A stretch of 64,000 nt of DNA, taken from NCBI RefSeq assembly GCF_041915215.1, contig NZ_JAYSBV010000001.1. The stretch is one strand, 5' to 3'. Positions 16,137 to 24,740 of the stretch are shown piece by piece. A program made the translations under genes and the position numbers. The stretch's first letter is position 1. Each line of letters starts with the position of its first letter. The notes beneath the pieces were generated by a model. The model was not told the DNA's origin and searched no databases. It saw nothing but the letters and a program-made list of their open reading frames with translations. The stretch comes from Zoogloea sp021286885 (lineage in GTDB: Bacteria > Pseudomonadota > Gammaproteobacteria > Burkholderiales > Rhodocyclaceae).

Positions 16137-17852
16137 TCAGAGGGGCTGGTTAACGATGGCGTCGTCCGCTGCGCTGGCCAGCACTTCGGCCTGACGGGCC
16201 CGGGCGCGATTCACCGCACTCACCAGCGCCCGCACCGAGGCCGTCACGGTGTTGCGGTGGAAGCCAGCGCCAAACACCGTCCCGGCCATACCGTCGATGG
16301 CCACTTCGATCACCCCCATGGCGGCCGCATCGGCGCCTTCGCCCATGGAGCGCTCCTCAAAGCTGTGCACCCGCACCCCACCGCCCAGCGCCGCCACCAC
16401 CGCCTCGATGGGGCCATTGCCCGTGCCGGTGAGGGTGCGCAGCACGCGCCCCTCGCCCTGGCCTTCGGCGACTTCGATGCGGATCCCCTGGGCTGGGCCC
16501 TCTTCGAACAGATGGTGGGCCTGGTAGGCGATGGGCGTATCGGCCTCAAGATATTCCCGGGTAAAGAGCTGCCAGAGCTGGTGGGCATCCACTTCCTGGC
16601 CGGTGGCGTCGGTGTGGCGCTGGACCACGTTGCTGAACTCCACCTGCATCCGGCGCGGCATGCGAAGGCCGTAGCCGGTTTCGAGCAAATGCGCGATGCC
16701 GCCCTTGCCGGACTGGCTGTTCACCCGGATCACCGAATCGTAGGTGCGGCCCAGATCAGCCGGGTCCACCGGCAAATAGGGTACTTCCCAGAGGGCGTCG
16801 GGCTGCTGCACCTCAAAACCCTTCTTGATGGCATCCTGGTGGGAGCCGGAGAAGGCCGTGAATACCAGGTCGCCCGCGTAGGGATGGCGCGGATGGACGG
16901 GAAGCTGGGTGCATTCCTCGGCCACCCGGATCACGTCATTGATGTCGGAAAAATCCAGGCCCGGGTCGATGCCGTGGGTGTAGAGGTTGAGCGCGAGGGT
17001 CACGAGATCCACGTTGCCGGTGCGCTCCCCGTTGCCAAAGAGGCAGCCTTCCACCCGGTCGGCCCCGGCGAGGACGGCCAGCTCGGCGGCGGCCACGGCG
17101 GTGCCCCGGTCGTTGTGGGGATGGACGCTCAAGATGATCTGATCCCGGCGGGCAAGGTGGCGGTGCATCCACTCGATCTGATCGGCGTACACATTGGGGG
17201 TCGCCATTTCAACGGTGGACGGGAGGTTGAGGATCACCTTTTCGCCGGGGGCCGGGTCCCAGGCCTCCACCACGGCGTTGCAGACTTCGCAGGCAAAGTC
17301 GAGCTCGGTGGCGGTAAAGGTTTCCGGGCTGTATTCGAGCACCCATTCGGTTTCCGGCTGGGCGGCGGCGAGTTCCTTGACGAGGCGCACGCTCTGGACA
17401 GCCAGGGCCTTCACTTCTTCGCGACTCATGTTGAACACGGTGCGGCGGAAGACCGGCGAGGTGGCGTTGTAGATGTGCACGATGGCACGGCGGGCGCCCC
17501 GGAGGGATTCCATGGTGCGACGGATCAAATGCTCGCGGGCCTGGCTGAGCACTTCGATGGTCACATCGTCGGGGATTTCATGGTTTTCGATGAGCTGACG
17601 GACAAAGTCAAAATCCGTCTGGGAGGCCGAAGGAAAAGCGACCTCGATTTCCTTGAGCCCGATGGCGACAAGTTTGCGGAACATCAGCAACTTGCGGGCG
17701 GGGTTCATGGGCTCGAAGAGGGCCTGGTTCCCGTCGCGCAGATCGGTGCTCATCCAGATGGGGGCCTGGGTGATCTGGCGGGAAGGCCATTGGCGGTCGG
17801 GGAGATTGACCGGGGGGAAGGCGGAATACTTGGTGTTCGGGTTCTTCAACAT
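16137..17852 (-). CDS. leuA: 2-isopropylmalate synthase
   Basis: 571 residues. Condenses acetyl-CoA and 2-oxoisovalerate in the first committed step of leucine synthesis. Motifs: WMSTDLRDGNQALFEPM with the metal-binding Asp, the metal-binding HPHNDRGTA and GCLFGNGERTGNVDLVT. The C-terminal regulatory domain of about 430-571 is retained, so Leu feedback inhibition is expected. Length and motifs fit the long LeuA type of about 560-570 residues. ATG 17852 has AAGGA 10 bases upstream and overlaps the stop of a 48-residue leader ORF. It is preceded by two Leu-rich leader ORFs. Confidence 0.95.
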   Translation of the reverse strand: MLKNPNTKYSAFPPVNLPDRQWPSRQITQAPIWMSTDLRDGNQALFEPMNPARKLLMFRKLVAIGLKEIEVAFPSASQTDFDFVRQLIENHEIPDDVTIEVLSQAREHLIRRTMESLRGARRAIVHIYNATSPVFRRTVFNMSREEVKALAVQSVRLVKELAAAQPETEWVLEYSPETFTATELDFACEVCNAVVEAWDPAPGEKVILNLPSTVEMATPNVYADQIEWMHRHLARRDQIILSVHPHNDRGTAVAAAELAVLAGADRVEGCLFGNGERTGNVDLVTLALNLYTHGIDPGLDFSDINDVIRVAEECTQLPVHPRHPYAGDLVFTAFSGSHQDAIKKGFEVQQPDALWEVPYLPVDPADLGRTYDSVIRVNSQSGKGGIAHLLETGYGLRMPRRMQVEFSNVVQRHTDATGQEVDAHQLWQLFTREYLEADTPIAYQAHHLFEEGPAQGIRIEVAEGQGEGRVLRTLTGTGNGPIEAVVAALGGGVRVHSFEERSMGEGADAAAMGVIEVAIDGMAGTVFGAGFHRNTVTASVRALVSAVNRARARQAEVLASAADDAIVNQPL

Positions 17853-17992
17853 GATGAGTCTGTCCTTGGCTTTCTTCGGTATCGAGGGTTCTGGATCAAT
17901 GCGGACACGGGGCTGCCAGACTGCCGCTGGCTCGTGGCCTGGCAACCGGGTCGCAGTCGGGCGGACAGTAGGACTAGATTCAGTTTGAACAT
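17846..17992 (-). CDS. Candidate 48-residue leader ORF overlapping the leuA start
   Basis: Starts MFKLNLVLLSARLRPG with an excellent AGGAG 7 bases before ATG 17992. Four of the first nine residues are Leu, two of them using CTA, a codon uncommon in this GC-rich DNA. Its TGA overlaps the leuA ATG region by 7 bases, so ribosomes ending here could restart at leuA. Inside it, TGCCAG and CTGGCA arms can form a hairpin. It is either a second leader peptide or a coupled small protein. Confidence 0.5.
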   Translation of the reverse strand: MFKLNLVLLSARLRPGCQATSQRQSGSPVSALIQNPRYRRKPRTDSSC

Positions 17993-18134
17993 GGTGAAGC
18001 TCCTGTAAGGCACGTTTCGCAAAACTCGCAACAGCTTGGAAGGGATGAAAGCGAAACGCGCAAAGGGGTACGGGTCGCCTGCACGGGCAGGCCACACGGG
18101 GTATTCGGGATGGGGGAGAAACAGAGTGTGCCCG

Positions 18135-18206
18135 TTAGGGCAGCAGCAGACCCAGCCCGGAGCGGGCTAGTAGGGAGAATAGCGAGATCTGCTGGAAGGC
18201 GTTCAT
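18135..18206 (-). CDS. Leucine attenuator-style leader peptide
   Basis: A 23-residue ORF, ATG 18206 to TAA 18135, about 280 bases before leuA. It starts MNAFQQISLFSLLARSG and ends GLGLLLP. Seven residues are Leu, including a CTA-CTA pair and a CTG-CTG-CTG run, as in peptides that sense charged tRNA-Leu. The Shine-Dalgarno sequence is weak (TAAG). The function is inferred from Leu content, size and position; a terminator hairpin with a T run was not found between it and leuA, so the mechanism is open. Confidence 0.6.
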   Translation of the reverse strand: MNAFQQISLFSLLARSGLGLLLP

Positions 18207-18231
18207 GAACAGAAACTTAGCATGCAAAACG

Positions 18232-18253
18232 CGGGGAGGTAAACCCCCCGCCT
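18232..18253 (-). terminator. Second hairpin after the 487-residue gene
   Basis: On the minus strand GCGGGG and CCCCGC arms form a hairpin followed by GTTTT. It lies between the main terminator of the upstream gene and the leuA leader and could insulate leuA from read-through. Confidence 0.5.
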
Positions 18254-18275
18254 GCTTTTTGATTATCCAAAAACC

Positions 18276-18302
18276 AAAAAAAACCGCCCATGCAGGGCGG
18301 TA
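18276..18302 (-). terminator. Rho-independent terminator
   Basis: On the minus strand CCGCCC-TGCAT-GGGCGG is followed by eight T, a textbook terminator for the 487-residue gene. Confidence 0.9.
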
Positions 18303-18332
18303 CGGGTAGGGATTAAAGCCCGACTCAGGCCA

Positions 18333-19796
18333 TTAGAGCACCTGACAGTGGAGCACGTGATAGCCCGGCCCGCTCAGGATCACCTTGCCAGGCATCAACC
18401 GAATGGTACGGCCATCAATGCTGACGGAAACGCCGGTGCCACTGCGCATGAAGCCAGGCTCGCACGCCACCCGCACCTCACGCCCACGCACCAGCGGATC
18501 GCACAGGATGCCGTTCCAGCAGCGCTTGTCGTCCTCGAACAGGGCCGGCACGGGCACATTGCTGAGGGTCTGAAGCCCCACCACCGAGGCCCCCCGCTCC
18601 TGGCAACGCACCCGACGCACCAGCGCCAGCACCCAACGGTCGGTTTCGCCCACATGGACGCCCACCAGGGCGCCTACCCGGCAGATGTCGGCATCGAACA
18701 TGCCGGAACGCACGCCAAAACCGCTACGGCTGGCGTCGAGCAGCTCCCAGGCAGCAGCGGGGCGTAGCTGGGCATCGCCCGAAATCAGGGTACGGATAAA
18801 ACCTAGCCCCGTGGCCAGGGCCACCGCGCCGCTCACCTCATGGCGCCGATACTGGCGCATGGGCGACTGGCTGCCCCACTGGCGCATCAGATGCCGGGTG
18901 GCCCCCAGGACGGCAGACACACCCAATCCTGCAAACGCGTGATTGGAAGAACCATCGGCAGCGCCACGCGCCAACTCAGCCAGCTTGGTGAGGGCGTCCC
19001 CCGGGCGGAAGAAGCGCATGCCCGGCGGCACCTCATCGAGCAGACGCAGGGCGCGCTGGGGCAGAGAACGTGCGGTGAGATCGATGGAATAGCAATTATT
19101 GCCCAGGGGCTGGCTGACCAATTGCAGGCTGCCATGGAGCTCACAGATCAGCTTGTCGATGGCCTCGATGCGCTCAGGGGGCTGATGTTCGAGGCTGGCG
19201 CAGAGCAAGGCCACCAGATGGGCAAATTCCCGATGCACAGAGGAGCGCGGCACCCAGGCATTGCGCAGGGCCACCGGTACATTCAGCCAGTTGATGGCAT
19301 CGGCTTGGCGATAGGCCTCCACGGCCCGCTCCCAGACCCGGCGCGCCGGCTCTTGGTAATCGAAGGCACGCCACTTGGTTTCACCCACCGCAGCCTGAAC
19401 CACGCGCAACATGACCTCAAGGCGCAAGGGGTCATCGGCCGGCACCTGGGCATCCGTCGCGAGGCGTGCCATCACCAGATCGTAGGCCTGCCCCAGGCTG
19501 GCATAGAAATCCTGAGCCAGGGTTTTGTAGCGGGTGCTGCGGGCGCCAAACGCGTTGGAAAGGTAGAGCCCACCTGCTTGGCGAATTTGAGGCCGGGCAA
19601 CATCGTGCAGGGCCATCACCACCCGGGCCAGTTCCTGGGTACCCACAGGGCTACTGGGGGTGAAGGACTCCAGCCAGCGGATCAGTTCCAGCAAGGCCCG
19701 TGGGGCGGCACTGGTCGCCACCTCGTTGAGCACTGAACCGAGCGTCCGGGGCTCCAGCAGAGGATGCGCGCTTTGAAGATCTGTACCTGTACCCAT
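18333..19796 (-). CDS. Unrecognised protein with possible PilZ-like C-terminal domain
   Basis: 487 residues, soluble, no signal peptide. Residues of about 1-300 are mostly helical with Arg/Leu-rich segments. The C-terminal region of about 340-440 reads LLDASRSGFGVRSG, then VGALVGVHVGE and ALVRRVRCQERGASVVGLQT. The S-x-x-G and following strands recall PilZ c-di-GMP-binding domains, but the N-terminal RxxxR signature is not clear (RQYRRHE near residue 315 is a candidate). I therefore call it unknown with a weak PilZ-like hint. ATG 19796 has only a distant GAGG. It is divergent from thyA. Confidence 0.7.
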   Translation of the reverse strand: MGTGTDLQSAHPLLEPRTLGSVLNEVATSAAPRALLELIRWLESFTPSSPVGTQELARVVMALHDVARPQIRQAGGLYLSNAFGARSTRYKTLAQDFYASLGQAYDLVMARLATDAQVPADDPLRLEVMLRVVQAAVGETKWRAFDYQEPARRVWERAVEAYRQADAINWLNVPVALRNAWVPRSSVHREFAHLVALLCASLEHQPPERIEAIDKLICELHGSLQLVSQPLGNNCYSIDLTARSLPQRALRLLDEVPPGMRFFRPGDALTKLAELARGAADGSSNHAFAGLGVSAVLGATRHLMRQWGSQSPMRQYRRHEVSGAVALATGLGFIRTLISGDAQLRPAAAWELLDASRSGFGVRSGMFDADICRVGALVGVHVGETDRWVLALVRRVRCQERGASVVGLQTLSNVPVPALFEDDKRCWNGILCDPLVRGREVRVACEPGFMRSGTGVSVSIDGRTIRLMPGKVILSGPGYHVLHCQVL

Positions 19797-20029
19797 GGGT
19801 TACCACAAGCCTCACAGCAGGAAGATTGTTAAATTGCAATACAACAATGGGTTAACTCTAGCATATGTAAACACATTGCAATGCACCATCGGATGCTCGG
19901 CGAGGGCATAACCGTGCTTATTTAACCCAAAATTCATAAATTACCACCTTGCCCTTTTGCCTTGCAAAACCAAGGCACACGCCAAGCCTGGGCAGCTTGG
20001 GCTAAAATTGTGGTTTTGCTCGGTCACCC

Positions 20030-20824
20030 ATGCGCCAATATCTCGATCTGATGCGCCATGTGCTGGAGCACGGCCACCGCAAGGACGACCGCACCGGCAC
20101 CGGCACCCTGTCCGTCTTTGGCTGGCAGATGCGCTTCAACCTGGCGGACGGTTTCCCGCTCCTCACCACCAAAAAGCTCCATACCCGCTCCATCATCCAC
20201 GAACTGCTGTGGTTCATTCAGGGGGATACCAACATCCGCTACCTGAAGGACAACGGGGTTTCGATCTGGGATGAATGGGCCGACGAAAACGGCGAACTGG
20301 GGCCGGTCTACGGCAAGCAGTGGCGTCGCTGGGAAGCCCCCGGCGGGCGCAGCATCGACCAGCTCGCCCAGCTGGTTGAAGCTCTCAAGAAGAACCCGGA
20401 CTCCCGGCGCCACATCATCTCCGCCTGGAACCCGGCCGAGGTGGACCAGATGGCCCTGCCTCCCTGCCACGCCCTGTTCCAGTTTTACGTGGCGGGCGGC
20501 AAGCTGTCCTGCCAGCTCTACCAGCGCAGTGCCGACGTGTTCCTCGGGGTGCCCTTCAACATCGCCTCTTACGCGCTCCTGACCCTGATGATGGCCCAGG
20601 TGTGCGGCTATGAACCAGGCGAGTTCATCTGGACGGGCGGCGATACCCATCTGTATCTGAACCACCTGGATCAGGCCCGCCTGCAGCTGAGCCGGGAGCC
20701 CCGCGCCCTGCCCACCCTGCGCATCAATCCGGAGGTCAAGGATCTGTTTGCCTTCAAGTTTGAAGACTTCACCCTCGAAGGCTACGACCCCCATCCCCAC
20801 ATCAAGGCAGTGGTGGCCGTATGA
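20030..20824 (+). CDS. thyA: Thymidylate synthase
   Basis: 264 residues, identical in length to E. coli ThyA. Methylates dUMP to dTMP using methylene-tetrahydrofolate, releasing dihydrofolate. The nucleophile is C146 in LPPCHALFQF; RTGTGTLSVFG near residue 21 and the QRSADVFLGVPFNIASYA motif bind dUMP. Its stop codon overlaps the folA start (ATGA), so the enzyme that regenerates its cofactor is made from the same message. Confidence 0.97.
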   Translation: MRQYLDLMRHVLEHGHRKDDRTGTGTLSVFGWQMRFNLADGFPLLTTKKLHTRSIIHELLWFIQGDTNIRYLKDNGVSIWDEWADENGELGPVYGKQWRRWEAPGGRSIDQLAQLVEALKKNPDSRRHIISAWNPAEVDQMALPPCHALFQFYVAGGKLSCQLYQRSADVFLGVPFNIASYALLTLMMAQVCGYEPGEFIWTGGDTHLYLNHLDQARLQLSREPRALPTLRINPEVKDLFAFKFEDFTLEGYDPHPHIKAVVAV

Positions 20825-21318
20825 GCACGCCCCGCCTGTGCCTGATCGCCGCCTGCGCCCGGGGCGGCGTGATCGGCATCAACAACCGCCTGCCCTGGCA
20901 CCTGCCCGAAGACATGAAATTCTTCCGGGAAACCACCCGGGGCAAGCCGGTGATCATGGGGCGCAAGACCTGGGAATCCCTGCCGGAGGCTTTCCGCCCC
21001 CTGCCGGGCCGGCTCAATATTGTAGTGAGTCGCAACGCGGCCTATGCGGCGCCCGGCGCCACGGTAGTGAACAGTCTGGATGCAGCCCTGGCTGCGGCCG
21101 GCGAAGCGTCCGAAGCCTTCCTGATTGGCGGCGCCGAGCTCTACCGTCAGGGCATGGCCCTGGCCGATGCACTGCTGCTCACCGAGATCAACCAGGATTT
21201 TGAAGGCGACGCCTTCTTCCCGCCGGTCGATCCGCAGCACTGGCAAGAAGCAGGCCGCGACGCCCAGGTGGCCGCCTCGGGCCTGCCCTTTGCGTTTGTG
21301 CGCTATACCCGGCGTTAA
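20821..21318 (+). CDS. folA: Dihydrofolate reductase
   Basis: 165 residues. Reduces dihydrofolate to tetrahydrofolate with NADPH. The motif GVIGINNRLPWHLPEDMKFF near residues 16-35 contains the catalytic acidic residue; VIMGRKTWESLP and FLIGGAELYRQ are the NADPH-binding elements. The ATGA overlap with thyA couples translation and keeps the two folate-cycle enzymes in step. Confidence 0.96.
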   Translation: MSTPRLCLIAACARGGVIGINNRLPWHLPEDMKFFRETTRGKPVIMGRKTWESLPEAFRPLPGRLNIVVSRNAAYAAPGATVVNSLDAALAAAGEASEAFLIGGAELYRQGMALADALLLTEINQDFEGDAFFPPVDPQHWQEAGRDAQVAASGLPFAFVRYTRR

Positions 21319-21355
21319 ACCTCCGGCAGCCCAGCCCCCTGCCCCAACACCCAAC

Positions 21356-21394
21356 AAAAAACCCCGCACCGGACTGCTCCGGGCGGGGTTTTTT
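21356..21394. terminator. Bidirectional terminator between folA and decarboxylase
   Basis: CCCCGC (21362-21367) pairs with GCGGGG (21383-21388), with an inner CCGG/CCGG stem, flanked by an A run and a T run, so it serves both converging genes. Confidence 0.9.
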
Positions 21395-21419
21395 ATTGTC
21401 AGGATGCTTCCAGCGGCAC

Positions 21420-23663
21420 TCAGGCCCGGACGCAATCCACCGCGTAATACACACGGCCATCGCGCACTTCCTTCACGAGGCCGTGGATGTCGGTCTCGAA
21501 GCCGGGGAAGCGTTCGTTGAACTCCCGGGCGAAGTGCAGGTACTGGACGATGGTGGTGTTGAAACGCTCGCCCGGAATCAGCAGGGGGATGCCCGGCGGA
21601 TAGGGGGTGAGCAGCACGGCGGTGACGCGGCCTTCCAGTTCGTCGATGGACACCCGTTCGATTTCCCGGTGAGCCATCTTGGCGAAGGCGTCGGTGGGCT
21701 TCATGGCCGGCACCATGTCCGAGAGATACATCTCGGTGGTCAGACGGGCCACGTCCTTGGCGCGATACACCTCGTGGATGGCCTTGCACAGGTCGCGCAG
21801 GCCCACGCGCTCATAGCGCGGGTGCTTGGCGACGAAGCTGGGCAGCACCTTCCACAGGGGCTGGTTCTTGTCGTAATCGTCCTTGAACTGTTGCAGCTCG
21901 GTCACCATGCTGTTCCAGCGGCCCTTGGTGATGCCGATCGTGAACATGATGAAGAAGCTGTACAGGCCGCACTTTTCGACGATCACGCCATGCTCGGCCA
22001 GGTACTTGGTGACGATGGCCGCCGGGATGCCACGATCGGAAAACTCCCCATCCACATCCAGGCCCGGGGTGATGATGGTGGCCTTGATCGGGTCCAGCAT
22101 GTTGAAGCCTTCGGCCAGCTTGCCAAAGCCGTGCCAGCGCTCACCGGGCTTGAGCATCCAGGCGTCGCGCTCCTCGATCCCTTCTTCGGACAGATCGTCC
22201 GGGCCCCAGACCTGGAACCACCAGTCGGCGCCCCACTCTTCGTCCACCTTGCGCATGGCGCGGCGGAAGTCGAGGGCTTCGGCGATGGATTCTTCCACCA
22301 GCGCGGTGCCGCCTGGCTCTTCCATCATCGCCGCCGCCACATCGCACGAGGCGATGATGGAGTACTGGGGCGAGGTGGAGGTGTGCATCAGATAGGCTTC
22401 GTTGAACACATCCCGGTCAAGATTCTGGTTTTCTGCATCCTGCACCAGAATCTGGGACGCCTGGGAGAGGCCTGCCAGCAGCTTGTGGGTGGACTGGGTG
22501 GAGAACACCATGGACTCCTTGCAGCGCGGACGGTCGGCGCCGATGGCGTGGTAATCGCCGTAGAAGTCGTGGAAGGCGGCGTGGGGCAGCCAAGCTTCGT
22601 CAAAGTGCAGGGTGTCGATCTTGCCGTCCAGCTCTTCCTTGATGGCTTCCACGTTGTAGAGCACACCATCGTAGGTGGACTGGGTGATGGTCAGCACCCG
22701 GGGCTTGGCGCCCTTGTCGGTGATGAAGGGATTGGCATCGATCTTCTTCTGGATGTTTTCCCAGTCGAACTCGCTGCGCGGAATGGGGCCGATGATCCCG
22801 TAGTTGTTGCGGGTCGGCATCAGGAAGACCGGAATTGCGCCGGTCATCATGATCGCGTGCAGGATGGACTTGTGACAGTTCCGGTCCACCACCACGATGT
22901 CGCCCGCCGCCACGGTGGAGTGCCAAACGATCTTGTTGGAGGTGGAGGTGCCGTTGGTGACGAAGTACAGGTGATCGCAGTTGAAGATCCGGGCGGCGTT
23001 GCGCTCGGAGGCGGCCACCGGGCCGGTGTGGTCCAACAGCTGGCCGAGTTCTTCCACTGCGTTGCACACGTCGGCACGCAGCATGTTTTCGCCGAAGAAC
23101 TGGTGGAACATCTGGCCCACCGGGCTCTTGAGGAAGGCGACCCCGCCCGAGTGGCCCGGACAGTGCCAGGAGTAGGAGCCGTCGGAGGCGTAATGGGTCA
23201 GCGCCCGGAAGAACGGGGGCGGCAGGGACTCCATGTAGGCCTTGGCTTCACGCACCACGTTGCGGGCGATGAATTCCGGGGTGTCTTCGTACATGTGGAT
23301 GAAGCCATGCAGCTCGCGCAGCACATCGTTGGGGATGTGGCGGGAGGTGCGGGTCTCACCATGCAGGAAGATGGGAATGTCGGAATTGCGGGCGCGCACT
23401 TCACCCACGAAGGCGCGCAGATCCTCGATGGCCTTTTCGCCGGCCTCGGGGGTGGAAAACTCTTCGTCGTCGATGGACAGAATGAAGGCCGAGCCCCGGC
23501 TTTGTTGCTGGGCGAAGGACGACATGTCCCCGTAACTGGTCACCCCCAGAACCTGAAAGCCCTCGTTCTCGATGGCTTCCGCAAGGGCACGGATGCCCAG
23601 TCCGGACGTGTTTTCCGAACGGAAGTCCTCGTCGATGACGATGACCGGGAAATTGAAGCGCAT
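21420..23663 (-). CDS. Arginine/lysine/ornithine decarboxylase
   Basis: 747 residues, fold-type I PLP decarboxylase of the AdiA/LdcI/SpeF family. An N-terminal wing domain (about 1-130, receiver-like) precedes the PLP domain; the Schiff-base lysine is K394 in STHKLLAGLSQ, and FDEAW near residue 355 supplies the Asp that binds the pyridine nitrogen. SWHCPGHSGG and VDRNCHKS are also conserved. The length and YPPGIPLL near the C-terminus fit the acid-stress or polyamine type, but the exact substrate among Arg, Lys and Orn cannot be read from sequence. GAGGAG lies 7 bases before ATG. No antiporter gene is adjacent. Confidence 0.9.
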   Translation of the reverse strand: MRFNFPVIVIDEDFRSENTSGLGIRALAEAIENEGFQVLGVTSYGDMSSFAQQQSRGSAFILSIDDEEFSTPEAGEKAIEDLRAFVGEVRARNSDIPIFLHGETRTSRHIPNDVLRELHGFIHMYEDTPEFIARNVVREAKAYMESLPPPFFRALTHYASDGSYSWHCPGHSGGVAFLKSPVGQMFHQFFGENMLRADVCNAVEELGQLLDHTGPVAASERNAARIFNCDHLYFVTNGTSTSNKIVWHSTVAAGDIVVVDRNCHKSILHAIMMTGAIPVFLMPTRNNYGIIGPIPRSEFDWENIQKKIDANPFITDKGAKPRVLTITQSTYDGVLYNVEAIKEELDGKIDTLHFDEAWLPHAAFHDFYGDYHAIGADRPRCKESMVFSTQSTHKLLAGLSQASQILVQDAENQNLDRDVFNEAYLMHTSTSPQYSIIASCDVAAAMMEEPGGTALVEESIAEALDFRRAMRKVDEEWGADWWFQVWGPDDLSEEGIEERDAWMLKPGERWHGFGKLAEGFNMLDPIKATIITPGLDVDGEFSDRGIPAAIVTKYLAEHGVIVEKCGLYSFFIMFTIGITKGRWNSMVTELQQFKDDYDKNQPLWKVLPSFVAKHPRYERVGLRDLCKAIHEVYRAKDVARLTTEMYLSDMVPAMKPTDAFAKMAHREIERVSIDELEGRVTAVLLTPYPPGIPLLIPGERFNTTIVQYLHFAREFNERFPGFETDIHGLVKEVRDGRVYYAVDCVRA

Positions 23664-23703
23664 GCTCGACTCCTCGATGCCCGCCCCCTGGCGGGCTGAT
23701 CAG

Positions 23704-23747
23704 AAAAAACGCCGGGCGGATCTGCGCGCCTGCGCACAATCCGCCCG
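23704..23747 (-). terminator. Terminator of dcd
   Basis: On the minus strand GGGCGGAT and ATCCGCCC arms with a GC-rich inner hairpin are followed by GGCGTTTTTT. Confidence 0.85.
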
Positions 23748-23779
23748 ATGATGGTCCACGACTCTAAGCAAATAGTATT

Positions 23780-24346
23780 TCAGATTTTCGGCAGGGTAAC
23801 GCCGGTCTGCCCCAGATACTTGCCGCCCCGGTCCTTGTAGGAGGTGGCGCACACCTCGTCGGACTCGAAAAACAGCATCTGGGCAACCCCCTCGTTGGCG
23901 TAGATCTTGGCCGGCAACGGGGTGGTGTTGGAGAACTCCAGGGTCACGTGACCTTCCCACTCGGGCTCAAGGGGGGTGACGTTCACGATGATCCCGCAGC
24001 GGGCATAGGTGGACTTGCCCAGACACACGGTCAGCACGCTGCGCGGAATGCGGAAGTACTCAACGGTGCGGGCCAGCGCAAAGGAGTTGGGCGGGATGAT
24101 GCACACGTCGCCCACGAAATCCACGAAGTTGCGCTCGTCAAAGGCCTTCGGATCAACGATGGTGGAGTTGATGTTGGTGAAGATCTTGAATTCGTTTGCC
24201 ACGCGCACGTCGTAGCCATAGCTGGAGGTGCCGTAGGAGACGATCTTGCCCCCTTCGTTCTGGCGCACCAACTCCGGGGCAAACGGTTCGATCATGCCCT
24301 GGGTTTCAGCCATGCGGCGAATCCAGTGGTCCGACTTGATGCTCAT
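23780..24346 (-). CDS. dcd: dCTP deaminase
   Basis: 188 residues, the normal length. Converts dCTP to dUTP, feeding dUMP to ThyA. MSIKSDHWIRRMAE at the start, SYGYDVR, the catalytic-loop FALARTVEY and KSTYARCG motifs are all present. ATG 24346 has GAGGCAG upstream; upstream in-frame codons lack the family's N-terminal pattern. It has its own terminator. Confidence 0.95.
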   Translation of the reverse strand: MSIKSDHWIRRMAETQGMIEPFAPELVRQNEGGKIVSYGTSSYGYDVRVANEFKIFTNINSTIVDPKAFDERNFVDFVGDVCIIPPNSFALARTVEYFRIPRSVLTVCLGKSTYARCGIIVNVTPLEPEWEGHVTLEFSNTTPLPAKIYANEGVAQMLFFESDEVCATSYKDRGGKYLGQTGVTLPKI

Positions 24347-24446
24347 GGTACTGCCTCGAATTTCGAAAACCGCGCATTTTACCGAACGATGACGCGGTGC
24401 AGTGAGAAAGTGCAAAGCTTTCTGGGCCCAGCACGGCCCCGTTCAC

Positions 24447-24489
24447 AAAAAAACCGGGCGGGCGCCATGAATTCATGGTGCCCGCCCGG
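24447..24489 (-). terminator. Long near-perfect palindrome acting as terminator
   Basis: A 36-base near-perfect palindrome (24454-24489, centre GAATTC, GGGCGGGC/GCCCGCCC arms) is followed on the minus strand by seven T. It ends the mrp-lipoprotein transcript. Confidence 0.88.
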
Positions 24490-24509
24490 CTGGCCTGAAG
24501 GCGACAGAC

Positions 24510-24740
24510 TCAGTCCCGAGGCCTGTCCTGGGGCAGATCACGGCCCGGAGTGCGTTCGCTGTGATCGCTCACCGCATCGTAGACACCCTTGCCCACCTTG
24601 AAGGGCACCTTCACCACTTCAACGCCCACATCCACCGCCGTCCCTACAACGGTGCCAATCAGGCAGCCCGACAGGGCGCAAGGCAACAGGGCCAGCAGGG
24701 CCATGCGCGAAAAACGGGCGGACAGGCTCAGGGATTTCAT
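24510..24740 (-). CDS. Small lipoprotein (NF038104-like)
   Basis: 76 residues. A signal peptide ends in the lipobox ALSGC, so the mature lipoprotein is about 50 residues: Cys, a Val/Gly-rich segment (LIGTVVGTAVDVGVEVVKV), then a charged tail. Small lipoproteins with this V-G-T-x-V-D-V pattern are widespread in Proteobacteria and of unknown role. The ATG overlaps the mrp stop (ATGA), and no ribosome site is seen, so it depends on translation of mrp. Confidence 0.85.
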   Translation of the reverse strand: MKSLSLSARFSRMALLALLPCALSGCLIGTVVGTAVDVGVEVVKVPFKVGKGVYDAVSDHSERTPGRDLPQDRPRD

